Assembly (NCBI GenBank): GCA_004154925.1
Contig: QJNS01000150.1
Coordinates: forward strand, 124,001-188,000
Source of the DNA: Monosporascus cannonballus
Taxonomy: Eukaryota > Ascomycota > Sordariomycetes > Xylariales
Direction of reading: 5' to 3'
Length of the DNA: 64,000 nucleotides
In this document: one piece after another, positions 21,160 to 30,739 of the stretch
Layout of the letters: each line of letters starts with the position of its first letter
Numbering within the stretch: the stretch's first letter is position 1
The notes under the pieces: model-generated
What the model was told of the DNA's origin: nothing
Database searches by the model: none
Seen by the model: the letters and a program-made list of their open reading frames with translations, nothing else
Made by a program: the position numbers and the translations under genes

Positions 21160-23649
21160 TCAACCTGCGTCCATCTCGGCTTGTAGTTCGGCCTCCAATT
21201 CGGCCTCGAGGTCGGAGAACCCGTCATCTTCGTCGTCGTTCCCTCCCTCTTCGTCGTCGTTGTCCTCGCCGTCCTCGCCTTCCTCGCCCGCGCCGTCCTC
21301 GTCACCCGTGACCATGGGCGTCGGAAGTCCGCTTCCATCGCCGCCCCCTGCATCATCATCACCCTCCTCTGTCGCGTTCCTGACGTTCCGGAGCCCCGTG
21401 GTCCTGGCCTTGGCGCGCCTCTGTTTCTTAGCCAGGGCGCTGCCCCCCTCGGTGCTACTACTCTCACCGTCTTCGTCCTCGGTGTCCTCCCCGTACTTCC
21501 GCTTCAGGCCCTTGGGCTGCTGCTCCTCGTCGCGGTCCGTGCCGTCCATGTCCGAGTCATCGATCTCGGACCCCATGAACTCTTCCAGCTCCTTGTCCAC
21601 GTCGTCCCATTGCATCCTCTTGAGGCCTTCGACGGGGCTGCGCGCGCCGTCCTCGAGTTCCGGTGGCATTACGTTGTACCTGTCCTCGATCTCGCCGTCC
21701 TCGTCTTCGGCGTCCGGGTCGTCTTCCCCCTCTTCCTTGCCCGACTCGTACTCCTCATCGCCGTCGTCCCCATCGTCCTCCCCGTTCCCCAGCGGGGGGG
21801 GATGCCGGCCGGAACGAACAATCATGATCCTCGGTCTCGGGCGCGGCGTCTTGGGGCCCTCCTCGCCCTCCTCGAGCGGCGTCGTGGCCCTGCGGTCCGA
21901 GGGGTGGACGTCGACGAGGTAAGGCGTCTCGTCGAGCTTCTTCCACTGGGCGAGCGAGTTGGCCAACCAGTCCTGGTTGACGATCTTAATAGACGAGATG
22001 CGGGCGGCCTGGCGGACCTTGTGCGTACGCTGCCGGGCCCAGTTGATGACCAGGTGCGTCACGTCCTCGCTGACGCGCGTGTGGATCTCGGTGCCGAAGC
22101 TCTCGGCCTGCAGCCCGATCTCCGACCTACGCACGTCGGTCCCGAGGGGGACGAGGCCCGAGAGCACGATGCGCGTCCCCCTGAGGACCTGCGACTTCAG
22201 GAAGTTCAGCGTCAACCCCACGTCCGGGATGGCGTCGGCGGCGATGTCGTCGGGCGACCGCTGCTTGGCGGAGCGCGCGTCATACTGCTCGTAGAACGAA
22301 TGGTGAAGAGTCGTGAGGTGCTTTTCGAGGTACCGGAGCTCTTGGTCGTCGTCACCCAGCAGGTTGTGCCGCTGGTGGGCGGCGGGATGTTCCGCGTCGC
22401 CGTTGGTGGTCGGCCCCGAGTTCTCCCCTCCGCCAGCCGACCCCTTCCCCGCCTCCTCGTCCTCCTTGTCCAGCTTCTCCTGCAGCTGCAGCAGCGGGCG
22501 GTCGGTGAGCTGCTTCTCGAGAGCGCGTTCCTGCTCCTCCGCCTGCAGCTGCAGCAGGGCGTTCTGCTTCTCGGCGGCCGCCGCCCCATCCTGCGGCTGG
22601 AGTACGCCGGTGCTCGGGTCGGGCGGGGGGCCGGCGGAGATGATGTCCTCGCGCTTGGGCAGGAAGCTCGAGTTGATGTCGCCGATGCCCTTGAAGAAGT
22701 CGTACGGCGTGACCTTGATGAGGTTGGGCCTGTTCTGCGGCCACACGTCGGCGCGGTCATCGATGACCACCACCATGCTCGTGCTGACGGGGAACAGCCT
22801 CTCCAAGGTCTTGGCGGTCATGCTGCCGTTCTCGTCGCGGCTGATGATCCTGTTCCCGAAGAGCTTCTTGGTGGGATCGACGATCTTGGCGATGTTGAGG
22901 GCGTAGGCCCGCGTGCCCATGGTGTATATGTGCATCTCGAACATCTCGGATACCCTCTCGAGGAACTCGGCGAGGCCGGGCCGCATCTTGATGTAGTACC
23001 AGCACCCGCTAGCCAGCCCCCGCGGGCCATCGTCGAGCTGGAACTTCCTGACGTCCTTGACGGCCTCGTGGTTGGGGTTTGTCGGGTCGGCCTGCCACTC
23101 GCCGATGGTGGGTTCTATGCAGGCGTGGATGATGGTCTGGTCCAGGTCCACCACGAGGCTGAGCTTCCGGTCCCTGAGCAGGCGTCGCTGCAGCGAGTTC
23201 TCGGCGCGAACGGCCTGGCTGCGGCTGACCATGAGCGCCGTGTCGTCGTGCACCATGGCCACGGTGGCGCGTTGGGTATCAAGGGTCTCGGCAGCCCAGT
23301 TGGCCTCGGTCATGTCATTTCCGCATTTTCCGCACAGGCCGAAGTACTGGATGTCGTGGGCGCACTGCTCATCTATCGATACCAGGTCCTGATCCCTCTG
23401 GATGACGTCGCCGACCTTGACCAGCCACTTTATTATCTTGCCCTCGGTGGGACAGTCAAAGTCGGCGACGCCTGTCTCCATGCTGATGCGCTCGTTGCCT
23501 AGTTCGGGGTCACCGATCCTGCGCTCGAACTTGAAGGTGTACTGCAGGATGCCTTCCTGCTTCTTGACGAGGTCGCCGGGATTCTTAATGATCTTGGATA
23601 TGGTGATGGGGTAATGGAGTCGAGCCCCGAGCCTCAAGGTCTTTGCCAT
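21160..23649 (-). CDS. FCP1: RNA polymerase II CTD phosphatase FCP1
   Basis: This nuclear enzyme removes phosphate from serines of the Rpb1 C-terminal repeats and so recycles RNA polymerase II. One uninterrupted frame of 829 residues starts at ATG 23,649 (MAKTLRLGARLHYPI). A lipoyl-like segment (about 59-92) is followed by a C-x9-C-x2-C motif (C96, C106, C109). The FCP homology domain (about 165-335) has DLDQT at 168-172, whose two aspartates are the nucleophile and acid/base pair, YTMGTR near 242-247, and IDDR at 296-299. A Q/E-rich helix (362-398) precedes the BRCT domain (about 484-580, conserved Trp561). The remainder is acidic, with basic clusters at 715-718 and 740-749, a WDDVDKELEEF block at 681-691 and an acidic C-terminus (FSDLEAELEAEL). 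Domain order and length fit fungal FCP1. Sixteen more in-frame codons lie upstream but lack an ATG. Confidence 0.96.
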   Translation of the reverse strand: MAKTLRLGARLHYPITISKIIKNPGDLVKKQEGILQYTFKFERRIGDPELGNERISMETGVADFDCPTEGKIIKWLVKVGDVIQRDQDLVSIDEQCAHDIQYFGLCGKCGNDMTEANWAAETLDTQRATVAMVHDDTALMVSRSQAVRAENSLQRRLLRDRKLSLVVDLDQTIIHACIEPTIGEWQADPTNPNHEAVKDVRKFQLDDGPRGLASGCWYYIKMRPGLAEFLERVSEMFEMHIYTMGTRAYALNIAKIVDPTKKLFGNRIISRDENGSMTAKTLERLFPVSTSMVVVIDDRADVWPQNRPNLIKVTPYDFFKGIGDINSSFLPKREDIISAGPPPDPSTGVLQPQDGAAAAEKQNALLQLQAEEQERALEKQLTDRPLLQLQEKLDKEDEEAGKGSAGGGENSGPTTNGDAEHPAAHQRHNLLGDDDQELRYLEKHLTTLHHSFYEQYDARSAKQRSPDDIAADAIPDVGLTLNFLKSQVLRGTRIVLSGLVPLGTDVRRSEIGLQAESFGTEIHTRVSEDVTHLVINWARQRTHKVRQAARISSIKIVNQDWLANSLAQWKKLDETPYLVDVHPSDRRATTPLEEGEEGPKTPRPRPRIMIVRSGRHPPPLGNGEDDGDDGDEEYESGKEEGEDDPDAEDEDGEIEDRYNVMPPELEDGARSPVEGLKRMQWDDVDKELEEFMGSEIDDSDMDGTDRDEEQQPKGLKRKYGEDTEDEDGESSSTEGGSALAKKQRRAKARTTGLRNVRNATEEGDDDAGGGDGSGLPTPMVTGDEDGAGEEGEDGEDNDDEEGGNDDEDDGFSDLEAELEAELQAEMDAG

Positions 23650-23714
23650 ATTATCGAATGGCGGTGATTCGTATTGCTGTTTGTCCTCATGCGCCAAAAG
23701 ACGTTTGTTTCTGT

Positions 23715-24045
23715 CTGCAACATAACATCAGATGCGGTTAGCGAGCTTGACTTTGAGAGTGGAAAACAGTGAGTTATGTATGCTTTAGAAGGGGTGCTTA
23801 GGCAGCGAAATGCGAACCAATTATGGGATAGACTTTAGGGGGCGATGGCGCGTCTCGTCCGGTTTCTTCAATGCAGGCAACGAGGATTCATGGGCAGAAG
23901 GGGACATTGCAATGGAAGGAATAAGGCGAGTTTGAATGTTTCAACACATCACGCGGTATTCCTGAGGCAGACAGTCGAATCACGCGACGAGCTGAGAAAC
24001 GAGTGGGCGATAGATCCAATTGCAACTGATTCGTGGCATACTCAC
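23715..24045 (-). other. probable intron in the FCP1 5' leader
   Basis: On the minus strand a perfect GTGAGT donor (24,045-24,040) is followed 331 nt later by a TTGCAG acceptor ending at 23,715, with a GCTAAC branch site ~22 nt before it (23,742-23,737). No coding exon joins it sensibly: the nearest upstream ATG frame (near 24,146) ends in TAA before the donor. I therefore read it as a leader intron. In the spliced leader the first ATG (23,690) is out of frame and its short ORF overlaps the FCP1 start. Confidence 0.4.
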
Positions 24046-24300
24046 TATAGATCTGTTTCGCCCGTATCGGTCGATTACGGAAGCAGCGAAAATATTGTAG
24101 TTGTTGTCGTGGTGGTGATGAGCTCGAGAGCTCGAATACGTCCCATGGCAGCTACTGCTCAGCTGCGACTACGACGAATTGTATGGGCGAGGGGGGGAAC
24201 AACCCCGGTGACTATTTTCCCTCTTGTAGCACGGCGTTGCTGTATGGCGAGGTTGAATTGATATCGGATGTGTCGTTGGTGTCGAGCTTAAGAAAGCGGC
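24046..24300 (-). promoter_or_regulatory. presumed FCP1 5' leader and promoter region
   Basis: This is the sequence upstream of the inferred leader exon. On the minus strand it has a CA-rich run (CATCACCACCACGAC, 24,120-24,106) of the kind common in fungal leaders. No start site or TATA box can be placed with confidence. Confidence 0.3.
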
Positions 24301-27100
24301 TGAGGGAATGTAAATATTGTATCGGTGCGAAATAGTTACGCGCAGACGATAAGTCAGCCAGTCGTAGTTACCCAGTAGGGATCCTTATCGCTATCAGCTC
24401 TTCTCAAAACTTTAGCGTCACCCTGGTTTGGGTCGGCGAATCATCGATGTTTGCAAAGCCCAATTGAGAGAACTCGAGGTTGGTGGCACGGCACCTGTGG
24501 TAAGGGAATTTGGGCGGATTTGTTGGTCCAAGCTTTAAAGTTTGCTTACTCAAGTGCCGCTGTGGCTGTGCTGTTATAAGTGTGTGTGGTATATGAAGTC
24601 GGTATATGGCGGTAAGGTTATTCGTGCGTGTGTGCTCTTTGTGCGTGCGTTTATGATGCGTTCTTCGGCGTTAAGGGGTGACGTTCCTTGGGGGCCGGAA
24701 TGGAGGCCGCGAGATCAGTCGGGGAACTGAGGCCCTTTTGTACCCGATGAGGATTAACGGGGGTTGCGCCAAGCTGTGCGTTTCCAAACCAACCCGCCCT
24801 GTCGTTGCGCTTGCGTGCCTCCCCCTTTGGCTCCCCTGTCCGTTTGCGGAGTCATTGGCTGATCTGATTGAGGCTTGATGTCACCTGTTTCGTGTTGCCT
24901 ACACTATGGAAGCCACAGCGCCATATATTGTGGCTGAGGCTCTGTCTCATAAGTGTGGCTGAGATTCATCCATACCCCTATTCTGGACGAAGGGTGTCCG
25001 GAGCGACTATGGAAACTAAAGAATAATTACATGATTAAGGGAATAGGCATGTAAATGCCTTCAAAACCGAGCCCGTAAATTGGGGCTGGTATATATAAGG
25101 TAGGTAGCTCCGATGTCCTAGGGCAAGGCGGTGCTTCACCCCCTTGAATACACCAATTCCACCCCTAGAATCTTGGTAATTCAAAGATATTGTCCGCATG
25201 ACCTCTGCTATTTCAACCCACGGCCGACGGTGCAGTGGAGCTCTCGGGACCTATGGTCTTGTGTCTCTCGATGAGTATACTCCTACTCTTCCCTCATTAG
25301 TTTGAATCGAGAAGGTGAAAGGGTGGTCGGTCTAAGTGAAACGTTAAAAGGGACACCTTGCCCGTAGCTGCTCGCTTCCCAGAGATATTCTAGACTATCC
25401 AGCTTCGAACAGCCCTCCTGGTCCTAAATGTTATGATCCCGTCATATGCCGACATTTAACATCTGGCCGCTCTACCTATGGGACAACTCGCCCTCCTGAG
25501 CATATTTCATAAAAGGTAAGAAGAGGCGAGGACTCCTGGAAGGTTGCGACGTCATCGTTCGTTAGGTCGAGCTACGATGCGAGGCCTGAGGTAGTGGGCT
25601 ATCGGACGCGAGGCTAAGTACAACCTCAATTCCGATTTGTCCAGATTCACGTGGACAATATCGCTTGAGCTAGAAACACGCATTTACTCGTTGGCGTCTT
25701 CTACCATGGTGTCAAGCCATGTTACGCGTTCCTAGGTATGCGCGGTGGTAGAATAATTCTCATCCTCCTGCTCCTTTCTAATGGCACACCGCTAGATGCG
25801 GGCCTAAACTTCTTGTATGTATACTTGCGTGTTACTTTTTATCCGAGTGATTTATATAGACTCGTCTCTGACCCTACCTTCACCTTCACCTATGTCTTAG
25901 CTCTATGTGAAGCTTAAATCCTGGCCGAACCTAACGTGCCAAGCACTGTCATATTCGAAAGTAGATCCTCCTATCTATCTACTCGTAGGTCCAAATAGCT
26001 GTGCACTGAGATACGATATCCGTAGACTCCCAGTTTTCAACATTCTCATGTGTAGCATCACACTATAATAGTTCGGGAAGCTACATGACAGTTCGCAGGA
26101 CACTTTGGGATGGTCAAGGCTCTGGTCATACAACTTGAACCACACACGATCACATTCCATTCCCGCCACGCTTCCCAGATGTCAAGGAGTAGGCTAAATG
26201 CATAAATTCCGATTACCGTGTAGCCAAGTAATTGAGTATCATAGTCGCCACGCACTTGCTGGCCCATTCGCGTAATCCAGTTACATGAGAGACGACTCAA
26301 CACCTACAACCAAGTCGTGGGAAATGGTTGTGCCATTCTTCTGGGCCAAAGAAATATCGCAGGGTTTTATAGCTAACTTTCTTCCGCTTTTAATCCAGAG
26401 GCCCATGGATGCATCATAGCCTCGTACCCATAAATCTGTTTGAGAAGATATCGTCAACGTGAGGCGGTTGTCTATCCAGCAATGATCCATTGGTTCCAGG
26501 GAATCGAGGGTTGCGCTGATATTCGGTGTCTAGGCAGGACGAAATGCTACTCTTCTTCTTTTGGAAGTCAGACTATACTACCTGCCATTCGAGTGTCCAC
26601 ACCGATGGGATGTTGTCAAAGTGCGGTGTTATCTTTGAAGACTGAGTCAAGATTCGCTTCTGATTCCGCGCGATTGAAGTCATTTGCAACATGATTCTGC
26701 ACATGACCCAGTCTCGGTTTTAAGTCATAAATCACATTCGGGATTGCGCCACACGGAATCGCTGTATTCTGTCGGTTGTAATGCCCGGAGCACAGCATGG
26801 ACGCTCTCTGCCGCCATGCCTGAGGACCGCGATGAGCTGTTAGTCCCTCTCTGTACTTGGGGCTGGTTCCTACTGTGGGCGAGCTGCCTCCTGCTGCTGA
26901 TCGCGTTCACTTGCAGACTCATTGGTTTACTGCGCGCTCTACCTTACCTCTTAGCGCTCACTTCCGTATGCTCTGGCGTCTTTTAAAGACCCCGAGCTGC
27001 TTAGGCTACACAACGTTCCCACAGGGTCCAAGATGCTCAAACAAGTCACTGGGTGTTAGACAGTCGTCCCTAAAAATTTACTACTCTATTCAGCAACCTG
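24301..27100. other. right part of the gene island, no gene recognised
   Basis: This is 2.8 kb of normal-composition DNA without RIP. The open frames are short and look random. A 56-codon + strand frame (26,816-26,986) is rich in hydrophobic residues but has no family match that I recognise. I find no tRNA and no repeat shared with the flanks. Confidence 0.5.
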
Positions 27101-27128
27101 GTCGGAGAAGGATGAGCTCGTCACTCAC

Positions 27129-27311
27129 GCGGTGGTTGATAGCAGCCGCAACCGGGGCCGCGGCTGCGAGCGTGGTACAATAGCCATCACGATCACAGAG
27201 ACCATCGCAGCAACCCACACAGTCCGCGGCCCTGCTGGCGTTTTCCGGCTTCCGAGGGAGGTTCGCGCAGTCCATCGGATTAAACCCGGCACAGGGGCGT
27301 GAATCCGGCAC
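27129..27311 (-). other. possible exon of a cysteine-rich protein
   Basis: In a GC-rich patch one minus-strand frame encodes closely spaced cysteines (CAGFNPMDC, then CVGCCDGLCDRDGYC), an alanine-rich stretch, and ends at a consensus GTGAGT donor (27,128-27,123). Codon choice looks gene-like. I cannot find a convincing start exon, signal peptide or downstream exon, so this may be chance or a decayed gene. No function is proposed. Confidence 0.2.
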
Positions 27312-29143
27312 CGGAGATCTACATGAACTACTCGCCGCGTGGGGTGCGCGGGCGCATCCAACACGACCATCCGGAGCTCCCGTGTCTAAGGGCGCCACCA
27401 CGGCGGAGATGAGCTGTTTCCTCCCGTGAGAACCTGCGTGAGGACTACGGCGGGCGGCGCTAGATCCTGTAGGCACTCGGCCTGGCGGCCCCTGAAGCCC
27501 GAGATCCGCTTGCGCTGCGCGACGGGCGGACATTTGGGAATGACGACTGCTCTCCGTAAACAGCACAACGCCCTGTCTCTGTCTCCCGGATGTGGGAACG
27601 GAGGCATATGATAATGAGGGTATCTGGGCGACGTCGCCCTATGGTCACGAGTGGTAGTGGGTCGGGGAGCAGCGGCCGGAGGGGGCATTGCTGACTGTGC
27701 TTTATTACAGCGTGGCGGAGAAAGATAAACGAAGAACATCGGCTGCCCGCTGCACTCGAGCGCGCATTTGCCGGGAACGGGCAGCGAGGAAGGGAGTCGC
27801 TTAAGGCGAAGTTTTGTGTGCTTGGTAAATATCGATGACGACAGCCCGCGAATAAAGAGCGATATCACAATGTCAAAAGTTATGGGCATCAAGTGAAATA
27901 GGTCCCCTACGACTAGAATGTTATGAATACCTGCCTCATAATTATCCATTTCATCCCGTCTCCCTAGTCTAGGGATAAACTGCTTCTGACGTATACGCCA
28001 ACGTTCTGTCCGAGGAAGCTATAGCCCTCCAACCAAGGTGGTCCGCCTGGCCGGCCTTGACCTTCTCTGTGTAGAAGAATAGAGTGTTTGGTAGGAATTC
28101 AGACTCCAAGGCGGCCTCGCTGTTGGCCAATCTTTGAGAGCGGTCTTAGAGAGACGGACTGCTAAAGACCGCTCATAAGCGACCGTGCAGTCTGTTCTTG
28201 GGCAAGAGCCAGTTGGAGCTCGATTGTTTAGTTGTTTAACTTAGACAGTTATGCTAATTTATATAGTCTTCGTTTCCCATAATTCATTGACATGTAGGAT
28301 CATACCTAGTATAAAACCCCAAATCCGCCAAGGCTCACACGGTTCGAGCGCCCGATTTATATCGAAATTCTACCGGTACAGGTCAATGATCTGTTGCCTG
28401 CGCCCCTTTCCTTGCTCTGTGTGCGATGCCCCCATCCATACTGCGCAACGACTAAACTACTTGATTTAATACAAGGCAACTCCTCGGTGGTTCTTTCTCG
28501 GAATTGGCAGGATCTAGCCGGTCCATCTCGTTCCTCTTCAAGTTCATTCGGAAGATTAGCAAGCCACGGCCACAACAATTGAAACTAGCGATTCCTTTGA
28601 TGCCATTGCGAACGACAGGTATCGTGGATTTGGACAAGGCCGCTCGATGAACCACGGAGCTCCGTTCCCAAACGCAGCAGAAAGCTAGCGGTCCTCTTTC
28701 GAGTATACTTGACCATCTCCCTGGAGATGACATTCCAGACATCGTACAATCACCCAGCCCAGATCATATCTGCTCGGCTCATTGCATGACCCAAATGACG
28801 GACATTCCCACAACGGACGTAAGTGTAAACAGGATTTTAATGTATTAGAAGATCCCCCCTTGCCCTAGCTTCCAGGACAGATCATTCCACTGCCTTCCCA
28901 GATGGCAGTTTTTCTTGCCCTGGCCGACTACCGCTTTCGCGAGTGACCTTCCTCACGCGGTTTGCTTACTTCCCTACTCTTCGATTCTTACTCGGTCTCT
29001 GTGGAATTGAGACGCTTACAGCGGATTAGCTGGGGGAAGAGAGTGCGACCTACCAAGAAATATAGAAGTATTCCACCCTGTAAATAAAGGCTTATGAATG
29101 AACCACATACCATACCCCACCCCCTAGCTGTACACACCCACTA
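27312..29143. other. island right edge, no gene recognised
   Basis: The 27.3-27.8 kb part is GC-rich and has several overlapping open frames (the longest 27,386-27,949, -) with proline/arginine-rich, low-complexity translations that suggest compositional ORFs. A 10 bp perfect inverted repeat lies at 28,138-28,174. The last ~60 bp before 29,142 may be the outer end of transposon F3. Confidence 0.45.
28138..28174. repeat. perfect 10 bp inverted repeat
   Basis: GAGCGGTCTT (28,138-28,147) and AAGACCGCTC (28,165-28,174) are exact complements around a 17 nt loop. No U-tract follows and no gene end is near, so its role is unknown. Confidence 0.4.
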
Positions 29144-29594
29144 ACCTCGGACCCCACATAATGAATGACCCTAACAATGAATAGGGAAAACACACCCAAA
29201 ATCATAGTAACCTACACATTCCAAAACCTTTTAAAAACGCAACAACGTATTTCTTGATAAAATAAAGCTATTTAGACTATTTAGCTTTACGTTACCCTTT
29301 CTTAGCAGGCTGCTTTTTAATATAACTATTAATTAGGATTTAATCGTTAGCCTTTATAGGCTTTAAACGCTTAATAGCTTTATTCTTAGCCGACCTAATA
29401 TCTGATAAATTCGCAAAAATCTTATTCGGTTATTTAATAATAATTTGGCGTTTGTAGCTTTCGAATTTCTGGAATCTCGTTTGCAAAAATTAATTATTAT
29501 GGCAGAAAATGGCGTTTTCCATATTAAAATTATTAAATTTTTTAATAACTTTAATTATTATTTTTCGCATATCGCAAAACGCCTTCGCCTAATT

Positions 29595-29724
29595 TGTGAC
29601 GAGCTATGCGGTTTAACCAACTATTAAACCTTAGTCGTACGGGTTTATGTTAGCAGGAGTATCGTGGGAATCTGAGTAATAAATACAGTAACGTATTACG
29701 TCTTGTAATATCAAAGGTGCTTTG
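29595..29724 (-). repeat. C2 3' LTR, outer piece
   Basis: It starts TGTGACGAGCTATGCGG (coding-strand end) and runs to the CTTTG duplication made by C1 (29,720-29,724). It resumes at 36,478. It is little mutated. Confidence 0.85.
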
Positions 29725-30134
29725 TGTGACGGCTAGGTGGTTTAACCAACTATTAAACCTTAAGTCGACGGGTTTATGTTGGCAGGAGTATCGTGGGAAT
29801 TTGAGCAATAGATACAGTAACTTATTACGTCTCTTAATACCGGAAATGCCTCATTACAAACGATTAATATTGATAAATGTTGCAAGCTAAAGTTATCTAG
29901 ATTATGGAATTAATAAATGTCTTATATTTAATTCTTTTATCCTGTCGAGCCTGGCTTTAGAGGCTTTACGATCGATTTTATCGAGCCTGGCTTTAAAGGC
30001 TTTACGATCGATTCTGTCGAGCCTGGCTTTAAAGGCTTTACGATCGATCCTATCGAGCTATTATGTGACTCGACCTATATGGCTTAGTTATTGTTACGAC
30101 TGTTTTTTGAGGCCGCAGCCCGTTAGGTTATAAT
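29725..30134 (-). repeat. 3' LTR of C1 with a 36 bp tandem repeat
   Basis: The 410 bp LTR contains three 36 bp direct repeats at 29,943-30,050, each with CGAGCCTGGCTTTA and TTTACGATCGAT. The partner LTR has the same array at 36,280-36,387. Position inside the LTR suggests a promoter or enhancer role, which is an inference. Confidence 0.85.
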
Positions 30135-30202
30135 ACGATTTTCCTTTTCTATAATTTTCGTTCCGAAGATTTCTTTTTTTTGTAAGTTTTCTTTCCGTTA
30201 TT

Positions 30203-30718
30203 ATGTTAGGCCGTATTGAAAAACCGATTAACAAAAAAACGAAAAACCGAAATAATTTGCTTAAATTAATTATTTTTCGAGCCATAAATATGTTAATATG
30301 TTTTTATTATATTTGTTACGGGTTATTATTTTGTCGTACTTTTTTGTCGGACTTTTTTAGGTATAAGGAATATATAACGCGGAATTAAGGCCTTTATGAC
30401 GTTAACAGCCTTTTTATTTTTTAACTTAAAAAGCTTATTTCCAATTACCTTAAGGTTAAAACGGAATTTGAGAAAACCAAGGAAAAAACGAAGTAGACGT
30501 AAATTAAGGTTTGTCGTTTTCGAAAATAAAAAAAATTATGGGCCGACCGTATAATACGTATGTTATTTTGTGGGCTTCGGTCCTTGGAAGAATTGGATAA
30601 GTTAGAACGTTGAGAAAAACAGGCCGAATTGGAGGTCGCCAAGGCCATAACAGCGGAAGCCGTTCCTTTTTTCGACTGGTCCAACTTGGAGTCCATAAAC
30701 TGGTCGTTTATTAATTAG
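30203..30718 (+). pseudogene. antisense accessory ORF of C1 (172 codons, RIP stops)
   Basis: This + strand frame lies opposite to pol, between the 3' LTR and the end of pol. It starts MLGRIEKPINKK at ATG 30,203 and ends at TAG 30,716-30,718. One frame runs the whole way with no frameshift; the internal stops (the first at 30,386) are all reachable from CAA, CAG, CGA or TGG by RIP transitions. The second half is charged and helical (LRSLEELDKLER, EKQAELEVAKA) and ends DWSNLESINWSFIN. This copy has lost most of the cysteine block seen in C0 and C2. Confidence 0.65.
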
Positions 30719-30739
30719 AGAACTTTTGACCTTGCCGAT

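Noticed and set aside
21610..23502. A 630-codon open frame on the + strand opposite FCP1
   Set aside because: It is the mirror of a GC-rich coding sequence with biased third positions. Its translation has no recognisable domain, while the minus strand encodes a complete FCP1.
23650..23697. Extending FCP1 by 16 codons to a TTG at 23,697
   Set aside because: TTG is not a normal start in a fungal nuclear gene, and family members begin at or near the MAKTLRLG methionine. An upstream exon remains possible but is not shown.
26816..26986. A 56-codon hydrophobic ORF that could be a small membrane protein
   Set aside because: There is no recognisable family, no codon-bias support and no neighbouring exon; this length occurs by chance in such DNA.
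27386..27949. A 187-codon minus-strand ORF
   Set aside because: The translation is proline/arginine/serine-rich and changes character along its length, as expected of a chance frame in GC-rich DNA. No domain is visible.
29943..30050. CRISPR-like array in the 36 bp repeats
   Set aside because: The units are head to tail with no spacers, lie inside a retrotransposon LTR and occur in both LTRs of the element.
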